From a virus: DNA of 23,652 bases. Shown here piece after piece: positions 1 through 8,920 of this stretch. Within the stretch, counting starts at the first letter, position 1. Each line of letters starts with the position of its first letter. Where the stretch lies: the IMG/VR virus record IMGVR_UViG_3300010885_051008, positions 1-23,652 of that record; one strand, 5' to 3'. Below the pieces are notes generated by a model. It was not told where the DNA came from. It made no database searches and saw nothing but the letters and a program-made list of their open reading frames with translations. A program made the position numbers and the translations under genes.

Positions 1-1
1 C

Positions 2-2185
2 GATCTGAGCGTGCAGGAACAATTAATTTCTCAGTATCTAAAAACATACAACCCAGACCCTGATACGCTAGAGAAAATTTACGAAATGAATAAAAAGTAC
101 TCAACACAGGTTGAGGCAAACGAAGATGTAGCCAGAAATGTAAACTGGAGCATTAAAAGCTTTGAGTGGGATAATTTATTTAACTATGGTGAGGCGAATA
201 GCTTAGATTTCTCAAAACTAAATGGCGTTGTTGGAATCCTAGGTAAGAACTGGAGTGGTAAGAGTTCTGTTATCGAAAGTATGCTCTATACTATCTTCAA
301 TACAACTGCTAAGAACAACCGTAAGAACATTAATATTATCAATCAAAATAAAGAGAAGGCTGCTGGCCGCGTTGTTCTTGATATCGACGGTACAGAATAC
401 GTAATTGACCGCAAAAGCGAAAAGTATACAAAGAAGAGCAAAGGCCAAGAAGTAACGGAAGCAAAAACAGATGTTGAGTTCACCACCGAAAATAAAGAAC
501 TTCTTACTGGTCTGGACCGCAGCGATACTGATAAAATCATTCGCCGCCATGTTGGAACAGTAGACGATTTTCTACTTACCTCCATGAGCAGCCAGTTTAA
601 TAGCCTGGCTTTTATCAGCGAAGGTTCGACCACTAGAAAGAGTATTTTAGCGAAGTTCCTTGATCTCGATACCTTTGATGCAAAATATAAGTTAGCTAAG
701 AGCGATGCGTCAGAGCTAAAGGCGTATATCAAAAAATACGAAGATGTCAACTTTGATGAAGAAATCAAAACAATTAAAGATACAGTAAAGAAGACCGAAG
801 ATAATATCAAGGAATTCAAGTATCAAGGAATGTCAATTAATTTAGATCTTACTAAATATCGCGATGATTTGTTTGCGACTCAAGCCGAAATTAAAAAATT
901 AAACGATACAAGTGAGAAAGCAGTACAGTTATTTACTAAGAAGCAAGAGCTAGCTACGGAATTAGGTACTTTGTCTGAAAAAAGTACAAAACTAGCTGAA
1001 AAGTCTCTAAAGTTAGATAAAATCAAGCAAGATATTTCTGCTGATCTAACACAAAACGTGGCAGAGTTACTAGAGGCTAAGTCAAATCAAGAAAATGCGT
1101 CAAAAGACGTAGAAATACTTCAGAAAGAGTATGAATCGGTATCTAAAGAGAGCGTTAATGCTGCAAAGCAAGTTGCCGTTCTTACAGAAGTGCCATGTGG
1201 ACAAGAGTTCAGTCACTGTAAGTTTATAAAAAACGCTTACGAAGCGAAAGATTCACAACCAACCCTAGTTAAGAATGTAGAACAGACGCTTGTTAAATTA
1301 AATCTTGCGAAAAGCACTGTCGATGTTAATCTATATAATGATCTCAAGCAGAAAATAAATAAATATAATATTGCGGTAGGCTTAAATCAGAAAGTTCTCT
1401 CAGAAGAGAAGATTCTAGAGGTTGAATACGAGAAAAATAAGAGTAGAATATCCGAAGTGGAAAAAAGCTTACTAGATATCGAGCTAACTCTTGCAGGAAT
1501 CAGCAATGCGGCGCAGATAGTAGAGAAGCTTAACAAACTTAATGAAGACGAGAAAAAACTTAAGTTAAATATTCATAATACCGAACTAAAATTAAACTCT
1601 AATCAACAATTAATTTCTGAAACGTACAAGGAGAATGGATATCAAATCTCGAAGCTTGAGACACTAGAAGAACAGAAACTAGAGTTTGTTGAGAAGAGAA
1701 AAGAATACAGCGCATATGATCTATATATTAAGGCAATGCACCCGAACGGGATCAGCTATCAAGTAATCAAAAATAAACTCCCAGTTATCAACGAAGAGAT
1801 AAACAAAATTCTAACAAACATAGTAGATTTTCAAGTAGAACTAATCAATGATGATGATAAGCTAGATATCATGATTAAACACCCGCAATACAATCAACGC
1901 CCTCTTGAGATGGGTAGCGGAGCAGAGAAAACGTTATCAGCGATTGCAATTAGATTGGCTCTGCTATCTGTATCCTCGCTGCCAAAAGCTAACTTCTTTA
2001 TCCTCGACGAGCCAGGCACGGCACTTGATACTGAAAATTTAGCTGGGTTTATTCGTATCTTGGAACTAATTAAATCATACTTCAAGGTTGTTTTTCTTAT
2101 TTCGCACCTTGATATATTAAAAGATGCCGTCGATATGCAGATCAATATTGATAAAGTTGATGGCTACGCACACATAGAACAATAA
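2..2185 (+). CDS. gp46: gp46/SbcC/Rad50-like recombination nuclease ATPase subunit (5' end missing)
   Basis: This is the SMC-type ATPase subunit that pairs with a gp47/Mre11-type nuclease to resect DNA ends during phage recombination and recombination-primed replication. Numbering from the GTG at 11, the Walker A motif GKNWSGKS is at residues 78-85. A long Lys/Glu-rich coiled coil follows, broken by a hook with Cys396 and Cys403. The ABC signature (GSGAEKTLS) is near 635, Walker B (FFILDEP) at 662-668 and the switch His at 699. The frame is open from base 2 with no stop, and about 60 residues precede the place where such ATPases usually begin. The true start is therefore probably left of the window and GTG 11 need not be used. 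The hook spacing is C-x6-C rather than the usual C-x2-C. The family call is secure; the exact N-terminus is unknown. Confidence 0.9.
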   Translation, partial: DLSVQEQLISQYLKTYNPDPDTLEKIYEMNKKYSTQVEANEDVARNVNWSIKSFEWDNLFNYGEANSLDFSKLNGVVGILGKNWSGKSSVIESMLYTIFNTTAKNNRKNINIINQNKEKAAGRVVLDIDGTEYVIDRKSEKYTKKSKGQEVTEAKTDVEFTTENKELLTGLDRSDTDKIIRRHVGTVDDFLLTSMSSQFNSLAFISEGSTTRKSILAKFLDLDTFDAKYKLAKSDASELKAYIKKYEDVNFDEEIKTIKDTVKKTEDNIKEFKYQGMSINLDLTKYRDDLFATQAEIKKLNDTSEKAVQLFTKKQELATELGTLSEKSTKLAEKSLKLDKIKQDISADLTQNVAELLEAKSNQENASKDVEILQKEYESVSKESVNAAKQVAVLTEVPCGQEFSHCKFIKNAYEAKDSQPTLVKNVEQTLVKLNLAKSTVDVNLYNDLKQKINKYNIAVGLNQKVLSEEKILEVEYEKNKSRISEVEKSLLDIELTLAGISNAAQIVEKLNKLNEDEKKLKLNIHNTELKLNSNQQLISETYKENGYQISKLETLEEQKLEFVEKRKEYSAYDLYIKAMHPNGISYQVIKNKLPVINEEINKILTNIVDFQVELINDDDKLDIMIKHPQYNQRPLEMGSGAEKTLSAIAIRLALLSVSSLPKANFFILDEPGTALDTENLAGFIRILELIKSYFKVVFLISHLDILKDAVDMQINIDKVDGYAHIEQ

Positions 2186-2186
2186 T

Positions 2187-2199
2187 GGGAACTATTCCC
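2187..2199 (+). other. Small intergenic inverted repeat
   Basis: GGGAA and TTCCC flank a 3-base loop (CTA) right after the gp46 stop codon and just before the AAAGGA ribosome-binding site (2201-2206) of the next gene. It lacks a T-tract, so it is not a good terminator. It could be an RNA stability or processing hairpin, or chance. Confidence 0.3.
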
Positions 2200-2212
2200 G
2201 AAAGGATATCAA

Positions 2213-2608
2213 ATGGAGATCGTGAAACAAATGACACTTAAACTTAAAGCAGTTGTAGCATTACTAGTTGCAGGACTTGTTGTCGGAGTAATTGCTTTTA
2301 AGAAGCATGTGTCTGATGGTCTTGGCAATGGCGAATTGGAAGCAAAAGAAGAGCAGCTAAAGAAAGAAGCCGATGTCAAACTTGCAGAAGAAGCTGCCAA
2401 ATTAGAAGCTGAGAAGCAAGTTAAGTTAGAGGAAGTTGCAAAAGAAGTAGAAGTTAAAGAAGCCAAGATTGAAGAAAAGAAAGTAGCGACAAAGAAATCG
2501 CTAAAAGATTTGGCATCTAAAGATAAAAAAGCTTTCAAGGCACAGGTCCAGAAGAAGCTAGGCGTCAAAGAGAAGAAGCCAGCAGGACGCAAGCCAAAGG
2601 GCAAATAA
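2213..2608 (+). CDS. Membrane-anchored coiled-coil protein, unknown function
   Basis: A 131-residue protein with one hydrophobic segment near the N-terminus (about residues 10-29, rich in V, A and L). A long Lys/Glu/Ala helix follows (about 40-95), and the tail is very basic and ends GRKPKGK. The shape suggests a single inner-membrane anchor with a coiled coil outside the membrane. Inner-membrane spanins share this topology, but no sequence motif confirms that. The start is supported by AAAGGA at 2201-2206; a second in-frame ATG lies six codons in. The stop is one base before the next ATG, so the two genes are probably translated together. I do not recognise the family. Confidence 0.65.
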   Translation: MEIVKQMTLKLKAVVALLVAGLVVGVIAFKKHVSDGLGNGELEAKEEQLKKEADVKLAEEAAKLEAEKQVKLEEVAKEVEVKEAKIEEKKVATKKSLKDLASKDKKAFKAQVQKKLGVKEKKPAGRKPKGK

Positions 2609-2609
2609 A

Positions 2610-3065
2610 ATGTATAAAGCTTTGGCTTTCGGGATGGCGCTGTTAATTGCAGCGCCTCCTGCTTTTTGTGAAGAAGATGATGGTGTTGATGATGGCGACT
2701 TTGTAGAACTTGAAAAGGGCCAAGCAGCACCATTTGATGGTTACTTATTTGATCACGGTGGAATTGCCGCCCTTGTCGCTAAGCACGATGCAGAAAAAGA
2801 ACAGCTAGAATTAAAAAGAGAAACAGATCTAAAGAAGTTAAAGATTGATCTTGATACAGAGATAGCTAAAAAGCAAAGCGAAATAGATATAAACAAAAAG
2901 CTATCAGAAGATATAATAAAAGCCAATAAAGAACAGATAGAGAAGTTAAATTTAAAGATCGAGCGGGCCAGTTGGATTCAACCGACACTTTTTGTTGGAG
3001 GAGTCTTAACTGGTACTGCTTTAACTGTTGCTATCCTAAAGATAGCCGTCCAGATGGTAAAATGA
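2610..3065 (+). CDS. Exported coiled-coil protein with C-terminal membrane segment, unknown function
   Basis: A 151-residue protein. It has a signal-peptide-like start (hydrophobic residues about 3-20, then EEDD), an acidic stretch and the motif GQAAPFDGYLFDHGG at about 38-52. A charged coiled coil follows (about 60-120), and then a C-terminal hydrophobic segment (about 126-148). The APFDG motif followed by a coiled coil and a membrane anchor is an arrangement I associate with uncharacterised phage proteins. A Cys at the end of the leader is not in a good lipobox context. With its upstream neighbour it forms a pair of membrane-tethered coiled coils of opposite anchoring, which could be a spanin-like or envelope-modifying pair. 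The function is inference only. The stop overlaps the next start as ATGA. Confidence 0.65.
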   Translation: MYKALAFGMALLIAAPPAFCEEDDGVDDGDFVELEKGQAAPFDGYLFDHGGIAALVAKHDAEKEQLELKRETDLKKLKIDLDTEIAKKQSEIDINKKLSEDIIKANKEQIEKLNLKIERASWIQPTLFVGGVLTGTALTVAILKIAVQMVK

Positions 3066-3391
3066 AACGCGACCCTAACTATGTTGCAGCAGTAGAGAAA
3101 GCAATACGTGAAAAGTATGGCGAACTAACAGTGATTAATCCAAAGAGTCTATGGGATACAGAAAAGGAAGCGCAGTATATCCAGGAACTAAAAGACTCTC
3201 ATAAAAAGGATGTCAAGGAAGAGAAAATTGAATTAGACGGTGTTTTTATCTCTAAGAAACTAATTAATAGTAAATTAAATAGGAATTGCAAGTTTTGCGA
3301 TACCTATTCTTTTAATAGAGACAACGAAGTATATTTAACAAAATATAGCTGCTGCCAAAAGTGCTATATTTTGAATATTGAAGGAAGATAG
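3062..3391 (+). CDS. Small Cys-rich, probably zinc-binding phage protein
   Basis: 109 residues from the ATG at 3062, which overlaps the previous stop by four bases (ATGA); a longer in-frame reading starting at 2972 would lie inside the upstream gene and is unlikely. The N-terminal half is charged and helical (RDPNYVAAVEKAIREKYG). The C-terminal half holds CKFC at 76-79 and CCQKC at 97-101, a four-Cys arrangement typical of a small zinc ribbon, with an aromatic YSF between the pairs. I believe proteins of this layout recur in aquatic T4-like phages, but I know of no established function. It could bind nucleic acid or be a structural zinc fold. Confidence 0.7.
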   Translation: MKRDPNYVAAVEKAIREKYGELTVINPKSLWDTEKEAQYIQELKDSHKKDVKEEKIELDGVFISKKLINSKLNRNCKFCDTYSFNRDNEVYLTKYSCCQKCYILNIEGR

Positions 3392-3394
3392 ATA

Positions 3395-4876
3395 ATGGAT
3401 AAAAATATAGTTTTATGGTACGATAAAGAAGCTTATACGATCAAGGAGTCATATCTAAAGACGCTTATGGTTCGCGAGACTCAAAAGTATTTATTTGAGA
3501 GATATGAAAAAACTATAAATAAAACCAATCTTCTTTCCGAGTCTAAAAAGCTTCTGTTAAAAGAAGCAAAGAGAAGGGCGTTAAATGAATCGCAGCAGAT
3601 AGCAGAAGGCCCAGGATGGAATGCTGTAAAGAATGATATTAAGAAGTTCTTTTCGTTTCTCGGAAGAGCACCTGCAAAAGCGCTTGGGCGCTTCATAAGA
3701 GGGCTTAAGAAGGGCTGGTTAAAAGGTCGTTATAATCTATCTGATCAGCAAATTAATACAATCTTAAATGATTATTCTAAAAATGCAGCCAATCCAACGC
3801 AAGCCGCAAAAACAGCTACAGCAGATATGGTTAGATTTGGAATTCCTGCTGCCGAAGCAGGTAGACTGGCCGCAGCCTTACCAGCCGAAATTGCAAAAAA
3901 TGAAAAATCGGCAACCGCAGATACAACCACATCTCCAATAAATCCATCGGCAGCAGATACTGGATCTACAAGTACAACTTCGGCGGGTTCACCATCAACG
4001 GTATCTGAACCAGCAGCAGAATTGTCCGCTGAAGATGAAGGTTTAAAAACAGATCTAGAGAAATATATTATCTATATTAATACAACATATAATAATAGAG
4101 AAGCCAAAGGTTACCAAATTGGTGCGATAACAATTGATGCCCAAAATAAAAAAATGTTTATTCCATATGTAGGAAAAAACCTAGAAACATCACAAGAAAA
4201 TATTTTAAAAGCTCTTAAATCTCTTAAAGATGGAAAACTTTATTTACAACCAACTAATTCTGCAGGTCGAACAGAACCATATCAAGTTGCAGACAGCGAT
4301 GGAAGACCAACCCTGTTAACAAAAGAAAAAATTAAAAGTAACGTCGAGCAAGGAGTTGGAGGGATTAGTTCGCCAAATCCAATAGACAATAAACTAGCTG
4401 ATGCAGGTAAAGAATCGGCTATAGATAACGCACAGCAGGAACTCGGCGCAGCAGGACAAACTATTATTTCCCCCGAGCAGGAAAAACAAAATGCTCAAAC
4501 GAGAAGAAAAATATTAGATGCTGTCTTAAAATCTAGAGATAGTTTTTTAGGCATTGGAACAAGAAATAGTAAATTCGAAACTATGGCTAGAACGCTAAGC
4601 TCTACTTTAAGAGCGAATAACTTATTAGATGGTGATGTTAGTGAGTATACGGCAGAAAATGGGACGAGAGGAGTCTATGCAAGAACAAATATGCCAGTAG
4701 AGCAAGATCCAAACAAAGTATATGTGTTTTGGATTAATAGCGAAAACTTGCAGATGGGACTCGATGATGCTCCTAATAAAGAACAAGCCGCTTCTGGAGA
4801 AACCAACACTTCTATCAGTGAGTCTCAACAAAAATTATTTCGCATAAATGGAAAGAACTTTAAGTTAATTAAATAA
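3395..4876 (+). CDS. Large unknown protein with helical N-terminus and Ala/Ser/Thr-rich linker
   Basis: 493 residues that I do not recognise. The first ~70 residues are charged helix with several short Leu/Ile-x-Glu sequences (for example LLKEA and QIAEG near 50-72), which resemble sites cut by T4-type prohead proteases. A basic segment follows (about 80-115), then a helical stretch, and then a low-complexity Ala/Ser/Thr/Pro linker (about 165-215). The rest is a mixed globular region ending in INGKNFKLIK. The start has a strong site (AAGGAAG, 3381-3387) four bases after the previous stop. Its place just upstream of the terminase genes suggests a virion or assembly role, which is inference. 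It has no membrane segment or enzymatic motif that I can see. Confidence 0.65.
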   Translation: MDKNIVLWYDKEAYTIKESYLKTLMVRETQKYLFERYEKTINKTNLLSESKKLLLKEAKRRALNESQQIAEGPGWNAVKNDIKKFFSFLGRAPAKALGRFIRGLKKGWLKGRYNLSDQQINTILNDYSKNAANPTQAAKTATADMVRFGIPAAEAGRLAAALPAEIAKNEKSATADTTTSPINPSAADTGSTSTTSAGSPSTVSEPAAELSAEDEGLKTDLEKYIIYINTTYNNREAKGYQIGAITIDAQNKKMFIPYVGKNLETSQENILKALKSLKDGKLYLQPTNSAGRTEPYQVADSDGRPTLLTKEKIKSNVEQGVGGISSPNPIDNKLADAGKESAIDNAQQELGAAGQTIISPEQEKQNAQTRRKILDAVLKSRDSFLGIGTRNSKFETMARTLSSTLRANNLLDGDVSEYTAENGTRGVYARTNMPVEQDPNKVYVFWINSENLQMGLDDAPNKEQAASGETNTSISESQQKLFRINGKNFKLIK

Positions 4877-4889
4877 AAGGAGCATGTAA

Positions 4890-5417
4890 ATGCCACTAAA
4901 TGTAATCCAAGTAGTAAATGCTATTTCTCAAGCAACACATGATAAGCATCATGGCGGCGGTTACGAGCTAAAGCGCGATGAAATAGAAAAATACGCACGT
5001 AATATGGAAGTTATGGATGGTTTCGGCGTAACAATCCACGGAAATACAATGCTTATCCGTTATGCAAGTGAAGAGCCAATTCAAGCAATGCATGATAAAC
5101 GTTTTGGTTATAAGCTAGAACAACGCGTTAATGATATTCGTAAGACAATCGAAAAGAAGTTCGCTGATATCACAGGCGCAAAATTACGTCTTAAAGAAAT
5201 AGGAGAGCTAACGAGTCTTGTTGAAACAACAAATCGCGTTAAGATTAAAGTAAAAGCTCAAATGGCTTACGAGATTCTTAATCTAAAAGACAGAGTGGAC
5301 TCCAACGGTAATAACTCAGAAGCTGCAGCAGAAAAAATTAATTCATTTGAAGTAACATCGAACAAGTTACTTAAAATGGCAACAGGTTCAAAGAAATCTG
5401 ACAGAGCGCGTAAATAA
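4890..5417 (+). CDS. Conserved-looking protein upstream of the terminase (small terminase position)
   Basis: 175 residues, preceded by an excellent AAGGAG site at 4877-4882. It is predicted mixed alpha/beta: a region with VMDGFGVTIHGNTMLIRY (about 41-58), a helix with EQRVNDIRKTIEKKFADITG, and a basic C-terminus ending KKSDRARK. It lies directly upstream of the large terminase, where T4 places the small subunit gp16. However, I see no clear helix-turn-helix or coiled-coil core of a classical small terminase. I recall similar VMDGFGV proteins next to terminase genes in aquatic phages, without a proven role. It could be a small terminase, a portal-associated factor or a minor virion protein. 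Confidence 0.6.
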   Translation: MPLNVIQVVNAISQATHDKHHGGGYELKRDEIEKYARNMEVMDGFGVTIHGNTMLIRYASEEPIQAMHDKRFGYKLEQRVNDIRKTIEKKFADITGAKLRLKEIGELTSLVETTNRVKIKVKAQMAYEILNLKDRVDSNGNNSEAAAEKINSFEVTSNKLLKMATGSKKSDRARK

Positions 5418-5432
5418 AAGAATGGTGAAAAC

Positions 5433-7004
5433 ATGGAGGAATTATCTCTTGAAGAAATAAAGCAGGAAATTATTAAATGCGGTAGAAACCCTTCCTACTT
5501 TCTTAAAAACTATGCAAAAATTACAACCGTCGATCAAGGTACAGTAACTTTTAAGACGTTTGATTTCCAGGATGATCTTCTAGACAAATTTCGTGACCAC
5601 CGCTTCAATGTTATAGTAAAAGCCCGCCAGCTTGGTATTTCAACCATCTGCGCGGGCTATATTGCTTGGCTAATGTCGTTTCAAAAAGATAAAACCGTAC
5701 TTATCATGGCGACGAAGTATGCAACAGCAAGCAATATGGTTAAAAAGGTCAAGTATATTATAAATAATATACCGGAATGGCTAAGAATATCATCTGTAAC
5801 AACAGATAACAAGAACAGTTTTGAGTTAAGCAACGGCTCGATCATTAAAGCGGTTGCAACCAGCCCAGACGCCGGTCGTTCTGAAGCTGTTTCTCTACTT
5901 GTAGTCGACGAAGCAGCACATATTGAGAGCATGGATGAAATTTGGACCGCTCTATATCCAACCATTTCAACCGGTGGACGCTGTATTGCATTAAGTTCGC
6001 CAAACGGTATCGGTAATTGGTTCCATAGAACATATGAAGATGGACAAAATGGACAAAACAGTTTTATTACTACGCATCTTCCGTGGGATGTCCATCCAAA
6101 GCACGATCAAAAGTGGTTTGATGAAGAAACGAAGAACATGGGTAAGCGTGAAATTGCGCAAGAGTATCTTTGTTCATTCAATGCATCTGGAGAAACAGTA
6201 ATCGACCCAGACGATATGGAAGAATTACGTAAAAAGATGTTAGATCCAAGCAGAAAAAGCTGGGTTGATCGCAATTATCATATTTGGAAACCATATAATC
6301 ATCAAGGCAAGTATATTCTTGTTGCTGACGTTGCCCGTGGCGACGGCGCAGACTATTCTGTTTTCCACGTAATCAATGTTTCTACTATGGAACAGGTTGC
6401 AGAATATCAAGGCAAGGTAGAACCAGAGATATTTGTTGATTTGTTAATAACCGTTGGAAAAGAGTATGGCAATGCGCTTATGATTATAGAAAATAATAAC
6501 ATAGGCTTTACTGTATGCGGACGCGTAGCAGAAAAAGGATATAGAAACTTATATTATTCTAGCAAAAGCACGCACGAATACATTGATTCAAACAATGCAA
6601 TAGGAAATAGTAATGCAGTCGTAGGATTTACAACATCAATGAAGACTCGTCCGCTTATTATTGCAAAACTAGATGAAATGATACGCAATCGCTCTATACA
6701 AATAAACTCTCCACGTACAGTACGCGAATTAGAGAAATTTATTTGGCATAACGGCAAGCCAGAAGCTCAAAAAGGCTACAACGACGATCTTGTGATGAGT
6801 ATGGCAATTGCATGTTGGGTAAGAGATACTGCACTTATTACAAACAATAGAGATGCAGAATTTTCAAAAGTTATGTTAAACTCCATGAACAAAAGCAAGT
6901 CTATTCTAAATACATCTATTAATGGAATGCATAATTACAGAGAAATAGAAAAAGATAATGCTAGAAAAATGCAATCAGAGTTTGCATGGCTTTTTAAGGG
7001 ATAA
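5433..7004 (+). CDS. gp17: Terminase large subunit (gp17-like packaging ATPase/nuclease)
   Basis: The motor that cuts concatemeric DNA and pumps it through the portal into the prohead. In the ATPase half, the adenine/Walker A region is ARQLGIST (64-71), Walker B plus catalytic Glu is LLVVDEA (155-161), and the coupling motif is SSP (188-190). In the nuclease half, Asp299 lies in VADVARG, Glu353 in IIENN, and the acidic pair in YNDDLVMSMA (451-452) completes an RNase H-like metal site. The Walker A lacks the usual Lys before Ser/Thr, as seen in other terminases where an upstream basic residue serves. The 523-residue length is near that of T4 gp17. The ribosome-binding site is weak (GGTGAAAAC), and the portal gene starts two bases after the stop. 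Confidence 0.96.
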   Translation: MEELSLEEIKQEIIKCGRNPSYFLKNYAKITTVDQGTVTFKTFDFQDDLLDKFRDHRFNVIVKARQLGISTICAGYIAWLMSFQKDKTVLIMATKYATASNMVKKVKYIINNIPEWLRISSVTTDNKNSFELSNGSIIKAVATSPDAGRSEAVSLLVVDEAAHIESMDEIWTALYPTISTGGRCIALSSPNGIGNWFHRTYEDGQNGQNSFITTHLPWDVHPKHDQKWFDEETKNMGKREIAQEYLCSFNASGETVIDPDDMEELRKKMLDPSRKSWVDRNYHIWKPYNHQGKYILVADVARGDGADYSVFHVINVSTMEQVAEYQGKVEPEIFVDLLITVGKEYGNALMIIENNNIGFTVCGRVAEKGYRNLYYSSKSTHEYIDSNNAIGNSNAVVGFTTSMKTRPLIIAKLDEMIRNRSIQINSPRTVRELEKFIWHNGKPEAQKGYNDDLVMSMAIACWVRDTALITNNRDAEFSKVMLNSMNKSKSILNTSINGMHNYREIEKDNARKMQSEFAWLFKG

Positions 7005-7006
7005 AA

Positions 7007-8920
7007 ATGGCTGATCAAAGACGAAATATAAAGAACAATGAATCACAATTATTTAAAAGCTTAACGCGACTCTTTTCTGGTCCGATTGTTAACTTTAAAC
7101 AGCAGGCACAGCTACGCTACAAACGTAGACAGCTAGATAAGTTTAAATTTACAAGCGCTAGCGGAAAGCATTTCCAAAAAACAAGCTATAATCCATTTGA
7201 TTCAATTCAAAGTAATATCTTAGCAAACCAAAGTCGTGCAGAACGCTATAGCGATTTTGATCAAATGGAATTCACGCCAGAAATAGCCTCTGCTCTTGAT
7301 ATTTATGCAGATGAAATGACGACACACAGTAGTTTAACAAAAATGTTAAATGTTAAGTGTGCTAATCAAGAAATCAAAAGTATTCTTGAAACTCTATATT
7401 ATGATGTATTAAATGTTGAGTTTAATCTATTTGGCTGGTGCCGTACGATGGTTAAGTTTGGAGATATGTTCCTGTATCTCGACCTTGATGAACAAATGGG
7501 CGTTAAGGGCGCGATTGGTCTTCCATCACCAGAGATTGAACGTCTAGAAGGCGAAGATAAAACCAATCCAAGCTATGTACAGTTCCAGTGGAATAGCGGT
7601 GGCTTAACATTTGAAAATTGGCAGATCGCCCATTTCCGTATCTTAGGACAAGATAAGTATAGTCCATATGGAACAAGTGCGCTTGAGCCAGCAAGACGTA
7701 TTTGGCGTCAATTAACCATGTTAGAAGACGCAATGATGGCATACCGCATCGTTCGCGCACCAGATCGTCGTGTATTCTATATCGATGTCGGCAATATTGC
7801 ACCAGAAGACGTAGAACAGATGATGTTGCGCGTTCAAAATCAGATGAAACGCAATATGATTGTTGATCCACAAACTGGTCGCGTCGATCTTCGTTATAAC
7901 CCAATGAGTATCGATGAAGATTTCTTCATCCCAACACGCGGAAACAGCAATACAAAGATCGAAACACTGCAGGGTGGCGCTTTTACTGGCGATATCGATG
8001 ACGTTAAGTATCTACGTGATAAACTATTCTCAGCTATTAAGATTCCGCAGAGTTATCTATCACAGGGTGATGGCGCGACTGAAGATAAAACAACGCTAGC
8101 TCAGAAAGATATTCGTTTTGCTCGCACAATTCAACGTCTACAGCGTGTTGTGGTGGCAGAACTAGAAAAGATCGGCATTATCCATCTCTTTACGCTTGGA
8201 TATCGTAACGAAGATCTACTAAAATTTAGTATTGTGTTAAATAATCCTTCAAAGATCAGCGAATTACAGGAACTCGAACACTGGAAAACAAAATTTGAGG
8301 TTGCAGCACAGGCTCAAGAAGACTTTTTTAGTAAGCGTTGGATTAGCGAGAAAATATTTAATATGTCGGAGAATGATTTCAAGAGGATTCAGCGTGAAAT
8401 CTATTACGATAAGATGTATAAGGCTTCGATTGAAGGTGCTGCGAGTGCTACAACAAGCGGTGCAGAAGCTGCAGGCGGTGGTGGACCAATAACTGGTGCA
8501 GGATTAGGCGGATTAGGAGCAGAAGGCGAAGCTGGAGGTGCAGAAACACCAGCGGCACCAGAGGCTGGAGGTGCGGCAGGAGAAGGTTTACCAATTCCAC
8601 CACCAGGAGAAGTTGGCGCAGCAGAACCACCACCAGCAAAGCGTAAAGATAATGGTTATACAAAGAAATCAGAAAGTGGTTTACCAGATTTCAGAGGAAA
8701 CCGTCTTGATATGCAGATGAAGCGTGCGGGCACGCCAGAGTTCGGTACATATCGTAAGACATTTATTGGTAAGCCGGAACTAGATAGTCTGTATGAATCA
8801 GAACAAGAAACTAATTATACTGACCTAACTGAAAGCAGATTGCATGAAGTTGACAGGGAAATTAAAATCCTATTAACAAGCTTGGAGAATAAGAATGCAA
8901 AAAAAGATAGAAAAGCCTAA
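7007..8920 (+). CDS. gp20: Portal protein (gp20-like)
   Basis: The dodecameric portal forms the unique vertex for DNA entry, prohead nucleation and neck attachment. The 637-residue sequence follows the T4 gp20 pattern. It has EFTPEIASALDIYADEM (about 91-107), a wing with FGWCRTMVKFGDMFLYLDL, the PYGTSALEPARRIWRQLTMLEDAMMAYR helix region, RRVFYIDVGN, and KIPQSYLSQGDGATEDKTTLAQKDIRFAR near 350. After the core, a Gly/Ala/Pro-rich low-complexity stretch (about 480-548) leads to a charged C-terminal piece. This makes it longer than T4 gp20 (about 524 residues). AAGGG at 6996-7000 supports the start. The last 26 bases overlap the next gene. Confidence 0.95.
   Translation: MADQRRNIKNNESQLFKSLTRLFSGPIVNFKQQAQLRYKRRQLDKFKFTSASGKHFQKTSYNPFDSIQSNILANQSRAERYSDFDQMEFTPEIASALDIYADEMTTHSSLTKMLNVKCANQEIKSILETLYYDVLNVEFNLFGWCRTMVKFGDMFLYLDLDEQMGVKGAIGLPSPEIERLEGEDKTNPSYVQFQWNSGGLTFENWQIAHFRILGQDKYSPYGTSALEPARRIWRQLTMLEDAMMAYRIVRAPDRRVFYIDVGNIAPEDVEQMMLRVQNQMKRNMIVDPQTGRVDLRYNPMSIDEDFFIPTRGNSNTKIETLQGGAFTGDIDDVKYLRDKLFSAIKIPQSYLSQGDGATEDKTTLAQKDIRFARTIQRLQRVVVAELEKIGIIHLFTLGYRNEDLLKFSIVLNNPSKISELQELEHWKTKFEVAAQAQEDFFSKRWISEKIFNMSENDFKRIQREIYYDKMYKASIEGAASATTSGAEAAGGGGPITGAGLGGLGAEGEAGGAETPAAPEAGGAAGEGLPIPPPGEVGAAEPPPAKRKDNGYTKKSESGLPDFRGNRLDMQMKRAGTPEFGTYRKTFIGKPELDSLYESEQETNYTDLTESRLHEVDREIKILLTSLENKNAKKDRKA

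Noticed and set aside
2209-2733. Long minus-strand open frame (174 codons) opposite the two coiled-coil genes
   Set aside because: It is antisense to two well-supported genes; Lys/Glu-rich repeats on the + strand leave the complementary frame open. No ribosome-binding site or family features are visible.
5633-5660. Missing Lys in the terminase Walker A as a sign of inactivation
   Set aside because: RQLGIST-type deviant Walker A motifs occur in functional large terminases; all other ATPase and nuclease residues are present.
7503-7904. Minus-strand open frame of 133 codons inside the portal gene
   Set aside because: The portal reading is unambiguous and the antisense translation shows no recognisable features.
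8460-8660. Gly/Ala/Pro-coding repeats in the portal gene, including an 11-base direct repeat at 8531-8541 and 8564-8574
   Set aside because: This is a low-complexity linker within an intact reading frame, not a mobile element or CRISPR array.
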